Below are positions 1 through 10,300 of a stretch of 64,000 nt of DNA, one piece after another. The notes beneath the pieces are model-generated. The model did no database searches and was not told the origin of the DNA. It saw nothing but the letters and a program-made list of their open reading frames with translations. Numbering within the stretch: position 1 is the first letter of the stretch; each line of letters starts with the position of its first letter. The DNA comes from UBA5070 sp035352895. Lineage in GTDB: Bacteria > Fibrobacterota > Fibrobacteria > UBA5070. The translations under genes and the position numbers were made by a program. The stretch spans positions 1-64,000 of the forward strand of contig DAOPYN010000006.1 in the NCBI GenBank assembly GCA_035352895.1, read 5' to 3'.

Positions 1-107
1 GGGCTGTGGCTCACCAGCACGAAGTTGGAGTAGATGCCTTCCGCTTCCTTTTCGGAGAGCTCGATGTTGATGGCGTTGTCCCCTTCGGGATTCACTGGTG
101 CGACCAT
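1..107 (-). CDS. DUF3467 family protein, N-terminal part (runs off the window)
   Basis: The first 35 codons read on the minus strand give MVAPVNPEGDNAINIELSEK and then EAEGIYSNFVLVSHS. This matches the opening of small DUF3467 proteins, whose conserved core reads like 'INI.L....A.GIYSN...VSHS..EF'. The family's function is not established. The rest of the gene lies outside the window. The start ATG is at 107. No good Shine-Dalgarno (SD) sequence is seen, but a TAGGTTTC box lies at 114-121, six bases upstream, which fits the leaderless pattern seen elsewhere in the window. The family call rests on a short stretch. Confidence 0.72.
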   Translation of the reverse strand, partial: MVAPVNPEGDNAINIELSEKEAEGIYSNFVLVSHS

Positions 108-245
108 GGACGGGAAACCTAGATCCAGGACACCCGTTGTGACACCCGCCTCTTCGCATCCAGTCTCGGGTTTCCTATCCGCTCGGGCATGAAAAATGCC
201 CATCCCTGGCGGATCCACAGCGATGACCCGGGTCGTTCAACCATC

Positions 246-253
246 TACTTTTG
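246..253 (+). promoter_or_regulatory. Putative -7 promoter box TACTTTTG
   Basis: TACTTTTG fits TAnnTTTG, the -7 element known from Bacteroidetes. It lies six bases before the ATG at 260, and that gene has no SD, so the mRNA would be leaderless. It supports 260 as the start of the lipoprotein frame. No matching -33 element was seen. Confidence 0.5.
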
Positions 254-259
254 CATTCC

Positions 260-3200
260 ATGGCATACCTCCGTGGATCCTCGAAGGGCCGTCTTCCAAA
301 CGGCCTGCGTTCCTTCCTGGGGGCGTCGAGCCTGATCGCCCTCGTCTCCTGCCAGGGTACCCGGGTGGATGACGAGCCAACCTCCGAGGCTCCCTTCTCC
401 CACTTCGCGCATTTCTCGATCGCCGATTCATCGGAGGTTCCCGACAGTCTCCGATTAGGAGCTACCAGGATTCCGGAACCGCCATCCCCTCGGTTTCCCA
501 AGGGAACCACGCCCAACAAGTGGTGTTCTTCCCCACGCTCCACCGCTTGGGCAAGGACTCGCTGTGGACGGAGGCGTGGAGGTTGGGGGTTCGAACCGGC
601 TCGGTTTTCCTGAAGGAAAAGGTCTATGGAGAACTGTACGGATCCACGTTTCGCCAGAGCGCCGCAGATTCCGTCGCGATCAAGATCTTTCAGGTTTTCG
701 ATTCGCTCCGCCAAGAACATCTGAATATTCAATCTTCCGATTCTCCGGCAGATCAACTGCGAGAGACCTTTCGCCGAACCGTCGCTTCATTGGTGTTCCA
801 AGGGCATCCCGCCACGGCCAACCTGCGGAAAACGCCTCCGATGGGGCTGGACACCTCGGACCTGATTCGACGGACCCTGGATCTGGCCTTGCGATCGGAC
901 TTGAGTCTGGCGCAGATCGTCCAGCGTTGGACGTTGCGGCTCGATTACCTCCAGGCTCGTGCGGCCCTTTCGTCGCGGGGATTCGATTCCCTTCCCCTGA
1001 ATCCCTTCAGATTGACGTCTCCACTTGCCCTGGACACCCTCCATCAGGACGAGCCCCCGACGGGTCTGTGGGGGACGATTTCCGCCCGCCTGGGAATCCA
1101 GACCCTGCGTTTCACCTTGACCAACGACTCGGGCGATCGCACCGAACGCTTCGCGATCTCGGATGCCCCACGCACACCTGCAGGCAGCTCATTGACCCTT
1201 TCCGGCCACCCCACCCTCGCAGCGACCTCCAGCACACCCCCGGGCAGGTACACCTTGCGTATGACCGTGATCGATTCCCTGGGCAACCAGGAGTCGTTCC
1301 GAACGAACGTGTGGGTGAAGGGGCCCTTGGACCACCAGGGCCCACAGCTGGAACTGATCAAACCCACCGCCGGTGCGAGTGTGGTGTTGGCTTTCGCGGA
1401 CTCCCAGCTGGTGGTTCGCATCCAGGCGACCGACACTTCCGGAATTCGTTCGGTCCGGATCGGCCGGACGGAAGCGACTCGCGAGGCAGGAGGATTCTGG
1501 GAGGGACGCGTCCTGGTGGAGGTGTCCGCGGACAGTCGCCCACTGGAGATCGTCGCCACGGATTCGGCCGGCAATCTCCGCAGCACACAGATCCTGGTGC
1601 GACGTGATCCGCCACCCGTCCCCACCGCGCCCCGACTCCACCTGGTGAAGCCCGCACCCGGCACTCTCGTGCCCTTCGATTCCACCGGCACGACGGTGGT
1701 CTGGACGGCGAACACCGATTTCGGGAAGGTGAAGTCGGTGACCATCGCGGGTGTCCAGGCCAACAACACCCACGATTCCACCTGGGAGGCCCGCGTGGAG
1801 CTCTCCCCGACCGGGAAGACGACGGAGCTCCTGGTGCGGGCGCAAAGCACCTTGGGACTCGTCTCCACCGAATCCGCCCCGGTCGGCCGCAAGCCGGACA
1901 CCGCCGGACCTTTGCTGCGCTGGGTCTCGCCGACGCAGGAATATCGGGTGGCGTACGACATGTTCCACCTGCAGGTGGTCGTGGCCGCCACCGATTTGTC
2001 GGGAGTCGATTCCGTGCACATCGGGGGGAAGCGTTCCGACAGTTCCGGCGGTGTCTGGATGGCACACGTGGCCCTGTCCGATCCCGGCACGACCGCAAGA
2101 ATCCCGGTGAAAGCATGGGACCACGTCGGAAACCAGACAGATTCTGCGCTACTGGTGGCACGCGACCCCATTCCCCACGACCTCGCCCCCACCTATCGGT
2201 GGATCCAGCCCACCGATAATTCGAAAACCGTGATCCCCTTCGACAGCACGGGGTTCCAGGTCGTCTGCGTCTTCAAGGACATTTCGGGAATGGACGCCTC
2301 GTCGGTCAAGATCGGCGATGTTCCCGCCACCCGGCTGGACGATACCACCTGGACCCGGCGCGTGGAGCTGCCTCCCACGGGCAAGGAGGTGGTCGTGACC
2401 CTGGAAGGACGCAACACGCGCGGAAAAACGGCCTACTCCTTCGTGGGCATCACCCGACGCCGCGACACCATTCCGCCACACGCGACACCACTGCCGGGCC
2501 CCCAAGCGCGCATCGTCCCCTTCGATTCCGCGCAGGCCGCGGTCGGATGGGCACTTTCCGACAACGACCGCATCGCGAAGGCCTGGATCCAGGATCAGGA
2601 GGTGTCGATCAGCGGCGGCGCCGTTTCCGCCACCGTGCCCCTGAAGGTGGCGAGGCAATGGGTCCGCTTACGGGCCGAGGACCCCGCGGGAAACCTGGTG
2701 CGCGACTCCGTGTCCATCGAACGCCGGCCGGATTCGCTCCCTCCAAGGGTGACACGGGGGACCGGCGCCAGCGACCAACTGGTGCCGTTCGATACCACGG
2801 AAGTCCCGGTGGAATGGACCGCCTCCGACAACGATCGGGTGGCCAACGGATGGATCCAGGGCCTGTCGGTGATGCCCGCCGCATCCGGATTCGCATCCCG
2901 GGTGCCGCTGTCCGTGGGAGCGCAATGGGTGAAGTTCCTGGTGGAGGATCCCACGGGCAACACCACCCGCGACAGCATCGAGGTCCGACGGATGGCCGAC
3001 ACCACCAAGCCCCGATTGGCCGCGATGCCCCACAACAAGGCCCGCACGGTTCCCTGGGACACTTCGGCGATCCTGGTGGGCTGGACCGCCTCCGACAACG
3101 ACCGCATCGCAAGGGCCTGGATCCAGGACGTGGAGGTGGTCGCCACCTCGGAGGGATTCACACGGATGGTCCCGCTGGCCACGGGAATCCAATGGATCCG

Positions 3201-4575
3201 CTTCAAGGTCCAGGACCCGACGGGGAACCTTTCCCTGGACAGTTTCCGGATGGAGCGCCTGGCCATGGACACGGTCGCTCCGGTGACCATTTCCGACACG
3301 AACAGCCAACTGCGCGCGGGATCGTTCCTGGCCAAATTGAGCACCACCACCCCGGGCGCTCGCATCCACTACACTCTGGACGGATCCGAACCCACCGAAG
3401 CCTCGCCGGAATACGGAACGGATAAAAACAGCTTCCATGACGGAGAGCCGAGCCTTTGGATCGACACCACCGTCACGGTGAAGGCCCGCGCCTTCGCCAC
3501 CAACCGCGTTCCTGGACGGATCCTGACGCAAGCCTACCAGTTGGCCCTGCCGGTCGCGGTCAGCGGCGGCGCCGACCACAGCCTGTTTCTGCTGAGCGAC
3601 GGCTCCCTTTGGGGGGCGGGCTCCAACCTGCACCACGCATTCTCCCCGCTGGCGAATGACGCCTTCCTGGAACCCATCAAGATCGCCGACAGCGTGGTGG
3701 AAATGTCGGCAGGCCGAGAATTCTCCGTCTGGATCAAGAAGGATGGATCCCTGTGGGGTATCGGTGCGAACGACTCCGGAAACCTGGGGGTGGGGACGCA
3801 AGTGGACGCTGTCGTTCCCGTGCTGATCCGAAAGCAGGTGTCCAAGGTGGCAGCCTTCGCTTGGAGACGGATTCTGGTCCTGGACCAGAATGCCGACCTG
3901 TGGGGAGCGGGAGACAACTATTACGGACAGATCGGATCGGGGTCCACCAGATTCGAGTCCTCCTTGGTGAAGGTGGCCTCGGACGTGCACTCTTTCGGAG
4001 GTGGAGAAGCCCATACGTATTTCCTGAAGCGCGACGGGACCTTGTGGGCCATGGGGGCTCCCTGGAATTGCCGTTTGGGCTTCTGGTCGGATACCATTTC
4101 CGTCGTCCCGACTCTCGCCCGGTCCGATGTCCAATGGATCGCGGAAAAAGTCGGAAACACATCCTTTGCGATGGACAAGAGCGGTGCCTTGATGGCGTTT
4201 GGAGACAACACCTACGGAGCGATGGGTACCGGCGACACCCAAGCGATCGTCCCCCCCCGCCGACTCGTGGAATTGGAATCGAAAGGCAGCATCGTTTCCA
4301 TCGCATCCCATTTCCACACCCTGGCCTTGACGGCCAGCGGAGACGTCTGGGGGAGCGGGATGAACGACTACCAACAGGCGTTTCCCTCCGCCAGCCAGGC
4401 CATCCTCTCCCCCCAAAAACTGATGACCAACGTCAAAACCATAGCAGCAGGCCTCACCAGCTCCTTCGCCATCACCAAGTCCGGTGAACTCTACGTCTGG
4501 GGCAACAATCAATGGGGTCAGCTCGGCCTGAATACCGTGGGCATCCAGGCGACTCCAGCGAGGGTGAAGTTCTAG
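260..4575 (+). CDS. Large surface lipoprotein with Ig-like, CHB_HEX_C and RCC1 repeats; frameshift near the 5' end
   Basis: The start frame (ATG 260) encodes a lipoprotein signal ending in the lipobox LIALVSC, but it stops at 613. The body is read in the frame one base back, which is open from 373 to 4575 and whose first own start codon is GTG 520. Joining the two needs a -1 shift somewhere in 373-610, possibly near 515-525. The body has an N-terminal region, then about seven Ig-like units of ~90 residues from about nt 1340 (the last three share DNDRxAxxWIQ), then a CHB_HEX_C-like domain around nt 3285-3540 (IHYTLDGSEPT). At the C-terminus are RCC1-type repeats with DGSLWGAG-like units. The role is probably cell-surface binding. 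The shift may be a sequencing error, a true mutation or programmed slippage. Confidence 0.75.
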
Positions 4576-4581
4576 GAACGG

Positions 4582-4615
4582 AAAAAGGCGAGACCGGGGG
4601 ATCCCCGGCCTCGCC
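4582..4615 (-). terminator. Rho-independent terminator between convergent genes
   Basis: The arms GGCGAG-A-CCGGGG and CCCCGG-C-CTCGCC (4587-4615) form a 12-bp stem with a 3-nt loop and one internal mismatch. Read on the minus strand, the mismatch becomes a G-U wobble and the stem is followed by five Ts (complement of 4582-4586). It therefore mainly ends transcription of the minus-strand gene at 4639-4887, and may act weakly on the plus-strand lipoprotein gene. Confidence 0.8.
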
Positions 4616-4638
4616 CGATCAGATTGGCCAGCTGCGAA

Positions 4639-4887
4639 TCAGTCCAACAGCAGGGAGCGAGCAGCCTCGACGGCAGCCATGCAACCTTTTTGGTTCTTCA
4701 GCTTGGCCTCCACGATGCTGTACTGGGGATCCTTCTTCCAAGCATCCAGCGCAGGTCCTTGCGGGATGGAAAGAAGAGGATCCATCATGATTTCCTTGAA
4801 GCGGCGGATGGAGTTGTTTGCGATGTAATCATCGGAGATGAAATCGACCGATTTGACACCATACTTCTGTTTGACAGAAGCAGCCAA
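4639..4887 (-). CDS. Small conserved-looking protein of unknown function
   Basis: An 82-residue soluble protein with no recognised domain. It has mixed charged and hydrophobic segments (VKSVDFISDDYIANN, SIVEAKLKNQKGCMAAVEAA) typical of a folded helical protein, and no signal peptide or membrane segment. The only in-frame start is TTG at 4887. The frame is open back to 4950, so the true start is uncertain; a GGAGAA lies about 15 nt upstream of the TTG, too far for a good SD. A strong terminator follows the stop, which supports a real transcript. It is divergent from the MFS gene. Confidence 0.5.
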   Translation of the reverse strand: MAASVKQKYGVKSVDFISDDYIANNSIRRFKEIMMDPLLSIPQGPALDAWKKDPQYSIVEAKLKNQKGCMAAVEAARSLLLD

Positions 4888-5015
4888 TTCGCATTCGCCA
4901 CTTTCTCCAGATCCACCCCCACTCCACCTCGTTCGGCGCGCAGACTTCTAGATTGCATCTCAAAGTCAAGCTTACGCCTTTGGCGTCCATCGCGTTCCAT
5001 CCTTCGAGACCCTCC

Positions 5016-6263
5016 ATGCCACCTTCCACGGGCGCCGCGGCGCCGCCGGTCGAATTCTCTTCCTACCAGAAGCTGGTGGTGGCACTGTTGGCCTTCCTGC
5101 AGTTCACGATCATCCTGGACTTCATGATCCTCTCGCCGCTGGGGCCCATCCTGATGCCGGCCCTGTCCATTTCCACCCACCAGTTCGGGCTGGTGGTGAG
5201 CGCCTACGCCTTCAGCGCGGGGGTGGCGGGGATCCTGGCGGCGGGATTCGCCGATCGGTTCGATCGCAAGAAGATGCTCCTCTTGTTCTACGTGGGATTC
5301 CTGGTGGGCACCTTCCTGTGCGGCATCGCCCCCACCTATGGATTCCTGCTGTTCGCCCGCATCGTGGCGGGACTGTTCGGCGGGGTGATCGGCTCCATCA
5401 GCTTCGCGATCGTGGCCGACCTGTTTCCGCTGGCCCAGAGAGGCCGCGCCATGGGCACCATCCAGAGCGCCTTCGCGGCGAGCCAGGTGCTGGGGATCCC
5501 CATCGGGCTCACGCTGGCCACCCATTGGGGGTGGCACGGACCGTTCCTTCTGATCGTGGGACTGGGACTCCTGGTGGGAGTGGTGATCGCCACCAAGCTC
5601 CAGCCCATCACGGCGCACCTGCACCACGCGCCCAGCGGACACAACCCCTTCGCGCACCTGTGGAAGATCGGGACCAACCGCCGCTACCTGGTGGGATTTT
5701 CCGCGACCATGCTCGTGGCCACCGGCGGATTCATGCTGCAGCCGTTCGGGAGCAACTTCGCCGTGCACAACCTGGGAATCGGCCTGCACAGCCTGCCGTT
5801 GATGTTCATCGCCACCGGCGTGGTGGGGATCTTCGCGGGGCCGTTCATGGGCCGGATGGCCGACCGCCATGGCAAATTCCGTCTCCTGGTGTGGTCCACC
5901 TTCGCGTGCATCGCGATCCTGGTCTGGTGGACCCATCTGGGCACCACCCCGCTGTGGTTGGCCATCGTGGGCAACTGCGTCTTGTTCTTCACCATCTCCG
6001 GGCGCATCGTGGGGTCCACCACCTTGATCTCGGGAGTGCCCCAACTGCAGGACCGGGGCGCCTACATGGCGATCAGCTCCAGCATGCAGCAGTTCGCGGG
6101 GGCGGTGTCGTCGTGGGTGGCGGGACTGATCGTGGTGGAAGCCCCGGGAGGGCGCATCCTCCACTTCGATACCCTGGGCTGGGTGGTGATCGCCGCCATG
6201 GTCTTCACGCTGGTGCAGATGAGGTCCGTGGACCGCATGGTGAAGGCGACCGCGGCGCACTGA
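5016..6263 (+). CDS. Major facilitator superfamily (MFS) transporter
   Basis: A 415-residue polytopic membrane protein, the usual MFS length, with about 12 hydrophobic helices. The loop between TM2 and TM3 carries the motif-A-like sequence GFADRFDRKK, and a second copy of that loop (GPFMGRMADRHGKFR) opens the C-terminal half. This is the classical 6+6 arrangement of drug/metabolite:proton antiporters. The substrate cannot be read from sequence. The frame extends upstream to a TTG at 4953, but ATG 5016 is preferred because the extension looks non-membrane and atypical. No clear SD is visible. It stands alone, 113 nt before the cellulase gene. Confidence 0.88.
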   Translation: MPPSTGAAAPPVEFSSYQKLVVALLAFLQFTIILDFMILSPLGPILMPALSISTHQFGLVVSAYAFSAGVAGILAAGFADRFDRKKMLLLFYVGFLVGTFLCGIAPTYGFLLFARIVAGLFGGVIGSISFAIVADLFPLAQRGRAMGTIQSAFAASQVLGIPIGLTLATHWGWHGPFLLIVGLGLLVGVVIATKLQPITAHLHHAPSGHNPFAHLWKIGTNRRYLVGFSATMLVATGGFMLQPFGSNFAVHNLGIGLHSLPLMFIATGVVGIFAGPFMGRMADRHGKFRLLVWSTFACIAILVWWTHLGTTPLWLAIVGNCVLFFTISGRIVGSTTLISGVPQLQDRGAYMAISSSMQQFAGAVSSWVAGLIVVEAPGGRILHFDTLGWVVIAAMVFTLVQMRSVDRMVKATAAH

Positions 6264-6376
6264 GGCTTTGGCCCCCCGACCACCCCCCGGTTTCCGAGGT
6301 TATGTTAGAATCCGCATTCTCCCACGGATTTGTCCTGGCGCCACATCATGTGGGCCTTCTGATTTCAAGGAACGAC

Positions 6377-8173
6377 ATGCTTTCGATTTCCCGCTGGATT
6401 CCGGCAGTTCTCCTGGTTGCAGGCTCCCTGTGGGCGGCCCCGGTGCTGATCTATCGCCAGACGTTCGACACCTACGCCGAAGCCAAGGCGACCTTCGCCG
6501 ATACCCTCAAATACGTGCTGCGCGCAGACACCTTCGGGATGGCCGGCGTCCTGGAGGCTGCCGACAGCACCAAGAGCGCCACCGTCTCCATCCCTTTGGA
6601 TCCCGACTCCCTACGCGGCGGCAAAGTGGTGTTTTCCGCCTGGACTTCGGCACGCGACCTCACCCTGCGCCCCAATCCCTGGAACGGAGTGAAGGTGATG
6701 CTGGTCTCGGAAGATTCAGCCGGCGTCAAGAGCTACCCGCAGCTCTCCTGGCCGGATTCCGTCCGTTCCTGGGGCTGGACGCGCTCCTGGAAGGTCGCTC
6801 CGATCCCACAGAACCTCAAGAAGGCCTCCCTGGTGGTGGGCTTTGAACTGATGGCGGGAAAGGTCCGGTTCGATTCCCTGCGCGTGGAGCGGATCACGCA
6901 GTCCATCGCCCCGGCGCGCGACCCCAACCTCCCCATCCCCGATTTCAGTCCCACCCGCTTTCGCGGAGCCATGATCGGAACCCACACGGCGGATTCCGCA
7001 GCCATCCGGGAATTCGGCGAGACATGGAAGGGAAACCTGCTGCGTTGGCAGCTGAACGCCCCCTACGGCCACGACAGCGGTTTGTGGGGCAAGGACTTCG
7101 AACGCCAACTCGCCCAGCAGCTGGACATCCTGGACACCGCGTTGCCCCTGTGCCAGAAGGCGGGAATCCAGGTGGTGGTGGATCTGCACACCCTTGCCAA
7201 AGGCTTGTTCCACGACCGCGCCTGCCAGACGCGTCTGATCGAGACCTGGAAACGGATCGTCACCCGTTTCGGTCGCCATCCAGCCGTCTGGGGTTGGGAT
7301 CTGGCCAACGAGCCCACCGAGGACGAATGGTCGGACGGACTGCTCTTCTGGGACGATCTCGCCGATACCTTGGCCCGCGAGATCCGCAAGCTGGACACCT
7401 CCAAGGTGATCATCGTGGAGCCCGGCGGCGGCGGCGGCGTCCGACAACTGCCCAATCTGAAGCCGGTGGGCTGGAGCCGCGGCTGGGACATTCCCAAGGT
7501 GGTCTACAGCTTCCATTTCTACGATCCGGCAAACCTCACCCATCAGGGCGTGACCGGACACCCACCCATCGGGGTCCGCTACCCGGACACCATTTCCGGC
7601 GTCTTCTGGGACAGCGCCCAGATGCGCAAGGCATTGAATCCCGCCTACGAATTCCAGCGCAAGTACCGGGTTCCCCTGTACGTGGGCGAATTCTCCTGCA
7701 TCCGTTGGGCCCCCGACCATAGCGCCCTGCGGTGGCTCACCGACTTCACGCGACTGGCGGAGGAAGCGGGATGGGACTGGACCTACCACGCCTACCGCGA
7801 ATGGGACGGCTGGAGCGTGGAGCACTCCGACTCCGCCCTGGACCTGCGCACCTACCCCACCACCGACCGCAAATCGCTTCTGCTGGGACATTTCGCGAAG
7901 AACCAGGACCCCTACCGCTCCGCCTCCGTGGGCCGTCCCACCGCACCGTCGCCGCTGCAGCCCCGGTGGCGACGCGACGACGCGACGACGTTGTTTGTCG
8001 ACAACCTGGCTCCGGACGCGCATCCGGATCTGGTGCGTCTGGATGGAACGCAGTCGCGGGAACCGGAGGTTTCCAGCAAAGGCTGGATGTTTTCACGGGT
8101 GGACAATGGCCTGTGGATCCTGCGCGTGCGGCAGGGGAAGTCGGTCAGGAGCTGGAAGCTGATCCTGTTGTAG
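6377..8173 (+). CDS. Secreted GH5-family endoglucanase-like glycoside hydrolase
   Basis: A 598-residue protein with a Sec signal peptide (cleavage after SLWA, about residue 22), an N-terminal beta-rich carbohydrate-binding-like region (to about 195) and a GH5-type catalytic domain. The acid/base Glu is E312 in WDLANEPTEDEW and the nucleophile is E438 in LYVGEFSC. Both positions and the order match clan GH-A retaining enzymes, so cleavage of beta-1,4-glucans such as cellulose is likely. The last ~70 residues end in GLWILRVRQGKSVRSWKL, resembling C-terminal sorting domains of type IX secretion substrates; that part is inference. The start ATG has the SD AAGGA five bases upstream. A short hairpin (8174-8189) abuts the stop codon without a T-run. 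Confidence 0.9.
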   Translation: MLSISRWIPAVLLVAGSLWAAPVLIYRQTFDTYAEAKATFADTLKYVLRADTFGMAGVLEAADSTKSATVSIPLDPDSLRGGKVVFSAWTSARDLTLRPNPWNGVKVMLVSEDSAGVKSYPQLSWPDSVRSWGWTRSWKVAPIPQNLKKASLVVGFELMAGKVRFDSLRVERITQSIAPARDPNLPIPDFSPTRFRGAMIGTHTADSAAIREFGETWKGNLLRWQLNAPYGHDSGLWGKDFERQLAQQLDILDTALPLCQKAGIQVVVDLHTLAKGLFHDRACQTRLIETWKRIVTRFGRHPAVWGWDLANEPTEDEWSDGLLFWDDLADTLAREIRKLDTSKVIIVEPGGGGGVRQLPNLKPVGWSRGWDIPKVVYSFHFYDPANLTHQGVTGHPPIGVRYPDTISGVFWDSAQMRKALNPAYEFQRKYRVPLYVGEFSCIRWAPDHSALRWLTDFTRLAEEAGWDWTYHAYREWDGWSVEHSDSALDLRTYPTTDRKSLLLGHFAKNQDPYRSASVGRPTAPSPLQPRWRRDDATTLFVDNLAPDAHPDLVRLDGTQSREPEVSSKGWMFSRVDNGLWILRVRQGKSVRSWKLILL

Positions 8174-8388
8174 GGCTTTCCACAAAGCCTCGCCGCCCTC
8201 CCACACGCACCAACCAAGCTCCGGAGACAAGGCTCCGTCGGCAGACTGGGCGAGCCCTGCGAATCCGATGTCCGGTGTTGTCCACCAGAGCCTTCGCCAA
8301 ACAATCTTGTGCGAGCAGGGAGAACCGGAGAGCATACGGCATCAACGGAATCTGAACGACCCCGCATTTGCCAGTGGGCGTGAGAGCC

Positions 8389-8413
8389 AAAAGAAAAGGC
8401 TCCCGAAGGAGCC
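8389..8413 (-). terminator. Strong rho-independent terminator with UUCG tetraloop
   Basis: Minus strand: GGCTCC-TTCG-GGAGCC (8398-8413) followed by TTTTCTTTT. It is a perfect 6-bp stem with the exceptionally stable UUCG loop, directly behind the 44-residue gene at 8422-8556. Confidence 0.9.
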
Positions 8414-8421
8414 TCCATTCC

Positions 8422-8556
8422 CTACTTCTTGCCGGGCTTTGCCGCCGCTAGCGTCGCTGCGGCCTTCGCGGCGGCGTCGGCGTTGGACTTCTTGGCCAAC
8501 ACCTTCTCGTTGCTCGGATGCTTCTTCTCTTGCTTCTTGATGACCTTGTCACCCAT
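8422..8556 (-). CDS. 44-residue Lys/Ala-rich basic peptide
   Basis: ATG 8556 is preceded by GGAGAG eight bases upstream, and the stop is followed within nine bases by a textbook terminator, so this is a real single-gene transcript. The product begins MGDKVIKKQEKKHPSNEK, continues with an Ala-rich stretch (ADAAAKAAATLAAAK) and ends PGKK. It is strongly basic, with no signal peptide or membrane segment. Composition resembles short histone-H1-like or other nucleic-acid-binding tails, but no family is recognised. A DNA- or RNA-binding role is only a guess. Confidence 0.72.
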   Translation of the reverse strand: MGDKVIKKQEKKHPSNEKVLAKKSNADAAAKAAATLAAAKPGKK

Positions 8557-8757
8557 TGTCCACTCTCCATTGCGCGGGCCTGTCCTACATCGGCCAGGCT
8601 TTCTCCCTATCTACCATCTCAGGGGTGGGTGCGACCAACTATTTGGAAAATTTTGTCGAGCTGCTCGAAGAATTGGCGCGAGGAACCTCCGGCTGGATGG
8701 TGGGTTCAAGCCAGGGGCCGGTCTCCGATTCCAGGGTGTCTACCCACCCCGCGCGAC

Positions 8758-10128
8758 CTACCGGGCCACCATCCGCGAGAGGGTGCCTCTGGTCGTGCGG
8801 ACCTCCACCACCAGGATTCCCCGGGCGGACAGGGCAATGGATTCCTCGAAGTCCCGGGAATCGCGACGCGCCAGGAACCTCCCCTTCGCATCGCGGACCA
8901 CCACGCTCCACGGAAGATTCCCCGTGCGATCGGGGCGGACCCGCAAGCCTTCCGCAGTGGACATCACCAGGGTGGTGCCCACCCGCTGACGAGGTGTCGT
9001 GGACAAGGTCCGATCCAGATCGGCCAGAGCCACCCGCACGCACCCCACGACCACGGAATCGCCATCGATTTGCCAACTGCGTTCGCGCGCCCCGCACCCG
9101 TTCACGCGGAAGGTGGTCCGCAAGCGACCGTCGGCGACCTCGGAGGAATCGGTGAGGATCAGCCATTCCGAGCCCAAGGCTTCGGTCAGGCCCCGGTCGA
9201 ACACCGAGGCCAAGTGGGGCGCCCAACACTGGTCCGTGGAATCGTTGGATACTTCCACCTCCGTCCCCTGCGAGAGAATCCCCCCGGCCACCGTGTCGGT
9301 GCGCCAGCGATAGAACCTGCGTCCGGTGGTCATCTTCCAGGTGGTCGGCACCGTCTTCCCCCAGGAACGCACCGTCCGCAACGGCTGGTCCTGGCCCCAA
9401 ACGAGGTCCCCCGCGTTCCACTTGGAAAGCTGTCCCAGATCCAGCACGGCCTGGGTGTCCTGCAGGGAGGCCACGACGCGTTCGGGATCCCCACCCTTTG
9501 CGATCCGCACCAGGGAAGCGCCTTGGCCAATCCTCGTTCGCAGGTTTTCCAGGAATCCCGCCCGTGCGGCGGAGTCGGGGCGCAAGCAGGCGATCTGGCA
9601 ATCGTACAGCGGGCAGATCATGGCATCCAGGTCGCTGGCCTGGTCCACCACCTCCGGGAACAGGGTGTCCAATCGCCCACCGGGGCCCAGTGCCACCACC
9701 TTGCCCGGTGCCCAGGAACCAAGGAGGGAATCGGTGCGGGGATGCTTGCGGGGGCGGGGAAGCTCCTCGAGGAACTTGGACGCGGTGGTGGCCGCGCAGC
9801 GCGAGTCGCCCTGCGTCTCGGCGAGATTCCACCGGACGCCCACGGTCCTTCGCTCTCCCCCTCCCAGATACAACGTCAGCCCGCCCCCCGAAGCGTCGGC
9901 GGAATCCGCCACCCAGACGGAATCCAGAAGGATCTGCTGGCACGGCCCCACCGATTCGATCCGGGCCTGCAGCCAATTGTGCCCCTTGGTGTGGAGCACA
10001 GCGAAAGACAATCGTGAATTGTCGGCGGGAACCATCACACGGTTGGCACCGGACGAGGGAACCTCTTGACCGAACACCAGGGTGGTGGAGGTGGCGAAAA
10101 GCGCGAGCATGGAGCGGACAGGAAGCAT
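8758..10128 (-). CDS. Secreted protein with possible C-terminal sorting domain, function unknown
   Basis: A 456-residue exported protein. ATG 10128 opens a clear Sec signal (MLPVRSMLALFATSTTLVFG, cleavage before Q). The frame extends 30 codons upstream, but that extension lacks signal character. The mature part holds several Cys residues (for example CPLYDCQIACLRPD) and no recognised enzyme motif. The last ~60 residues (SVVVRDAKGRFLARRDS ... GILVVEVRTTRGTLSRMV) resemble the C-terminal secretion tails found on FCB-group exported proteins. A TATCCTTTG box at 10161-10169 lies 32 bases before the start. It is divergent from the gene at 10301. Confidence 0.68.
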   Translation of the reverse strand: MLPVRSMLALFATSTTLVFGQEVPSSGANRVMVPADNSRLSFAVLHTKGHNWLQARIESVGPCQQILLDSVWVADSADASGGGLTLYLGGGERRTVGVRWNLAETQGDSRCAATTASKFLEELPRPRKHPRTDSLLGSWAPGKVVALGPGGRLDTLFPEVVDQASDLDAMICPLYDCQIACLRPDSAARAGFLENLRTRIGQGASLVRIAKGGDPERVVASLQDTQAVLDLGQLSKWNAGDLVWGQDQPLRTVRSWGKTVPTTWKMTTGRRFYRWRTDTVAGGILSQGTEVEVSNDSTDQCWAPHLASVFDRGLTEALGSEWLILTDSSEVADGRLRTTFRVNGCGARERSWQIDGDSVVVGCVRVALADLDRTLSTTPRQRVGTTLVMSTAEGLRVRPDRTGNLPWSVVVRDAKGRFLARRDSRDFEESIALSARGILVVEVRTTRGTLSRMVAR

Positions 10129-10300
10129 GGGGAGATCTTCTCCGGACGAAGGGCGGAAACCAAAGGATAGCGCTTTTCCGGCTCCACTTGTCCAAGGAAC
10201 GGGAGGGTATACGGGCAAATCGTACTCGCGGGGTGAACGGACAACCTGCCAAAGGTTTCCTCTGGAGGAAGGATGACACCATCCTGGTTAGATTCGATCC

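Noticed and set aside
588..602. TpsiC-arm-like sequence GGGTTCGAACC suggesting a tRNA
   Set aside because: No acceptor or anticodon arms around it, and it lies inside the coding part of the lipoprotein gene.
1340..3260. Repeated ~270-bp units in the giant lipoprotein gene considered as a CRISPR or satellite array
   Set aside because: They are in-frame, diverged Ig-like protein repeats, not short identical repeats with spacers.
5318..6376. In-frame N-terminal extension of the GH5 gene through the MFS gene
   Set aside because: The extension is out of frame with a clear MFS transporter; ATG 6377 has an SD and begins a signal peptide.
8174..8189. Hairpin GGCTTT-CCAC-AAAGCC after the GH5 stop as a terminator
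   Set aside because: No T-run follows and the stem is short, so it is noted only in the gene entry.
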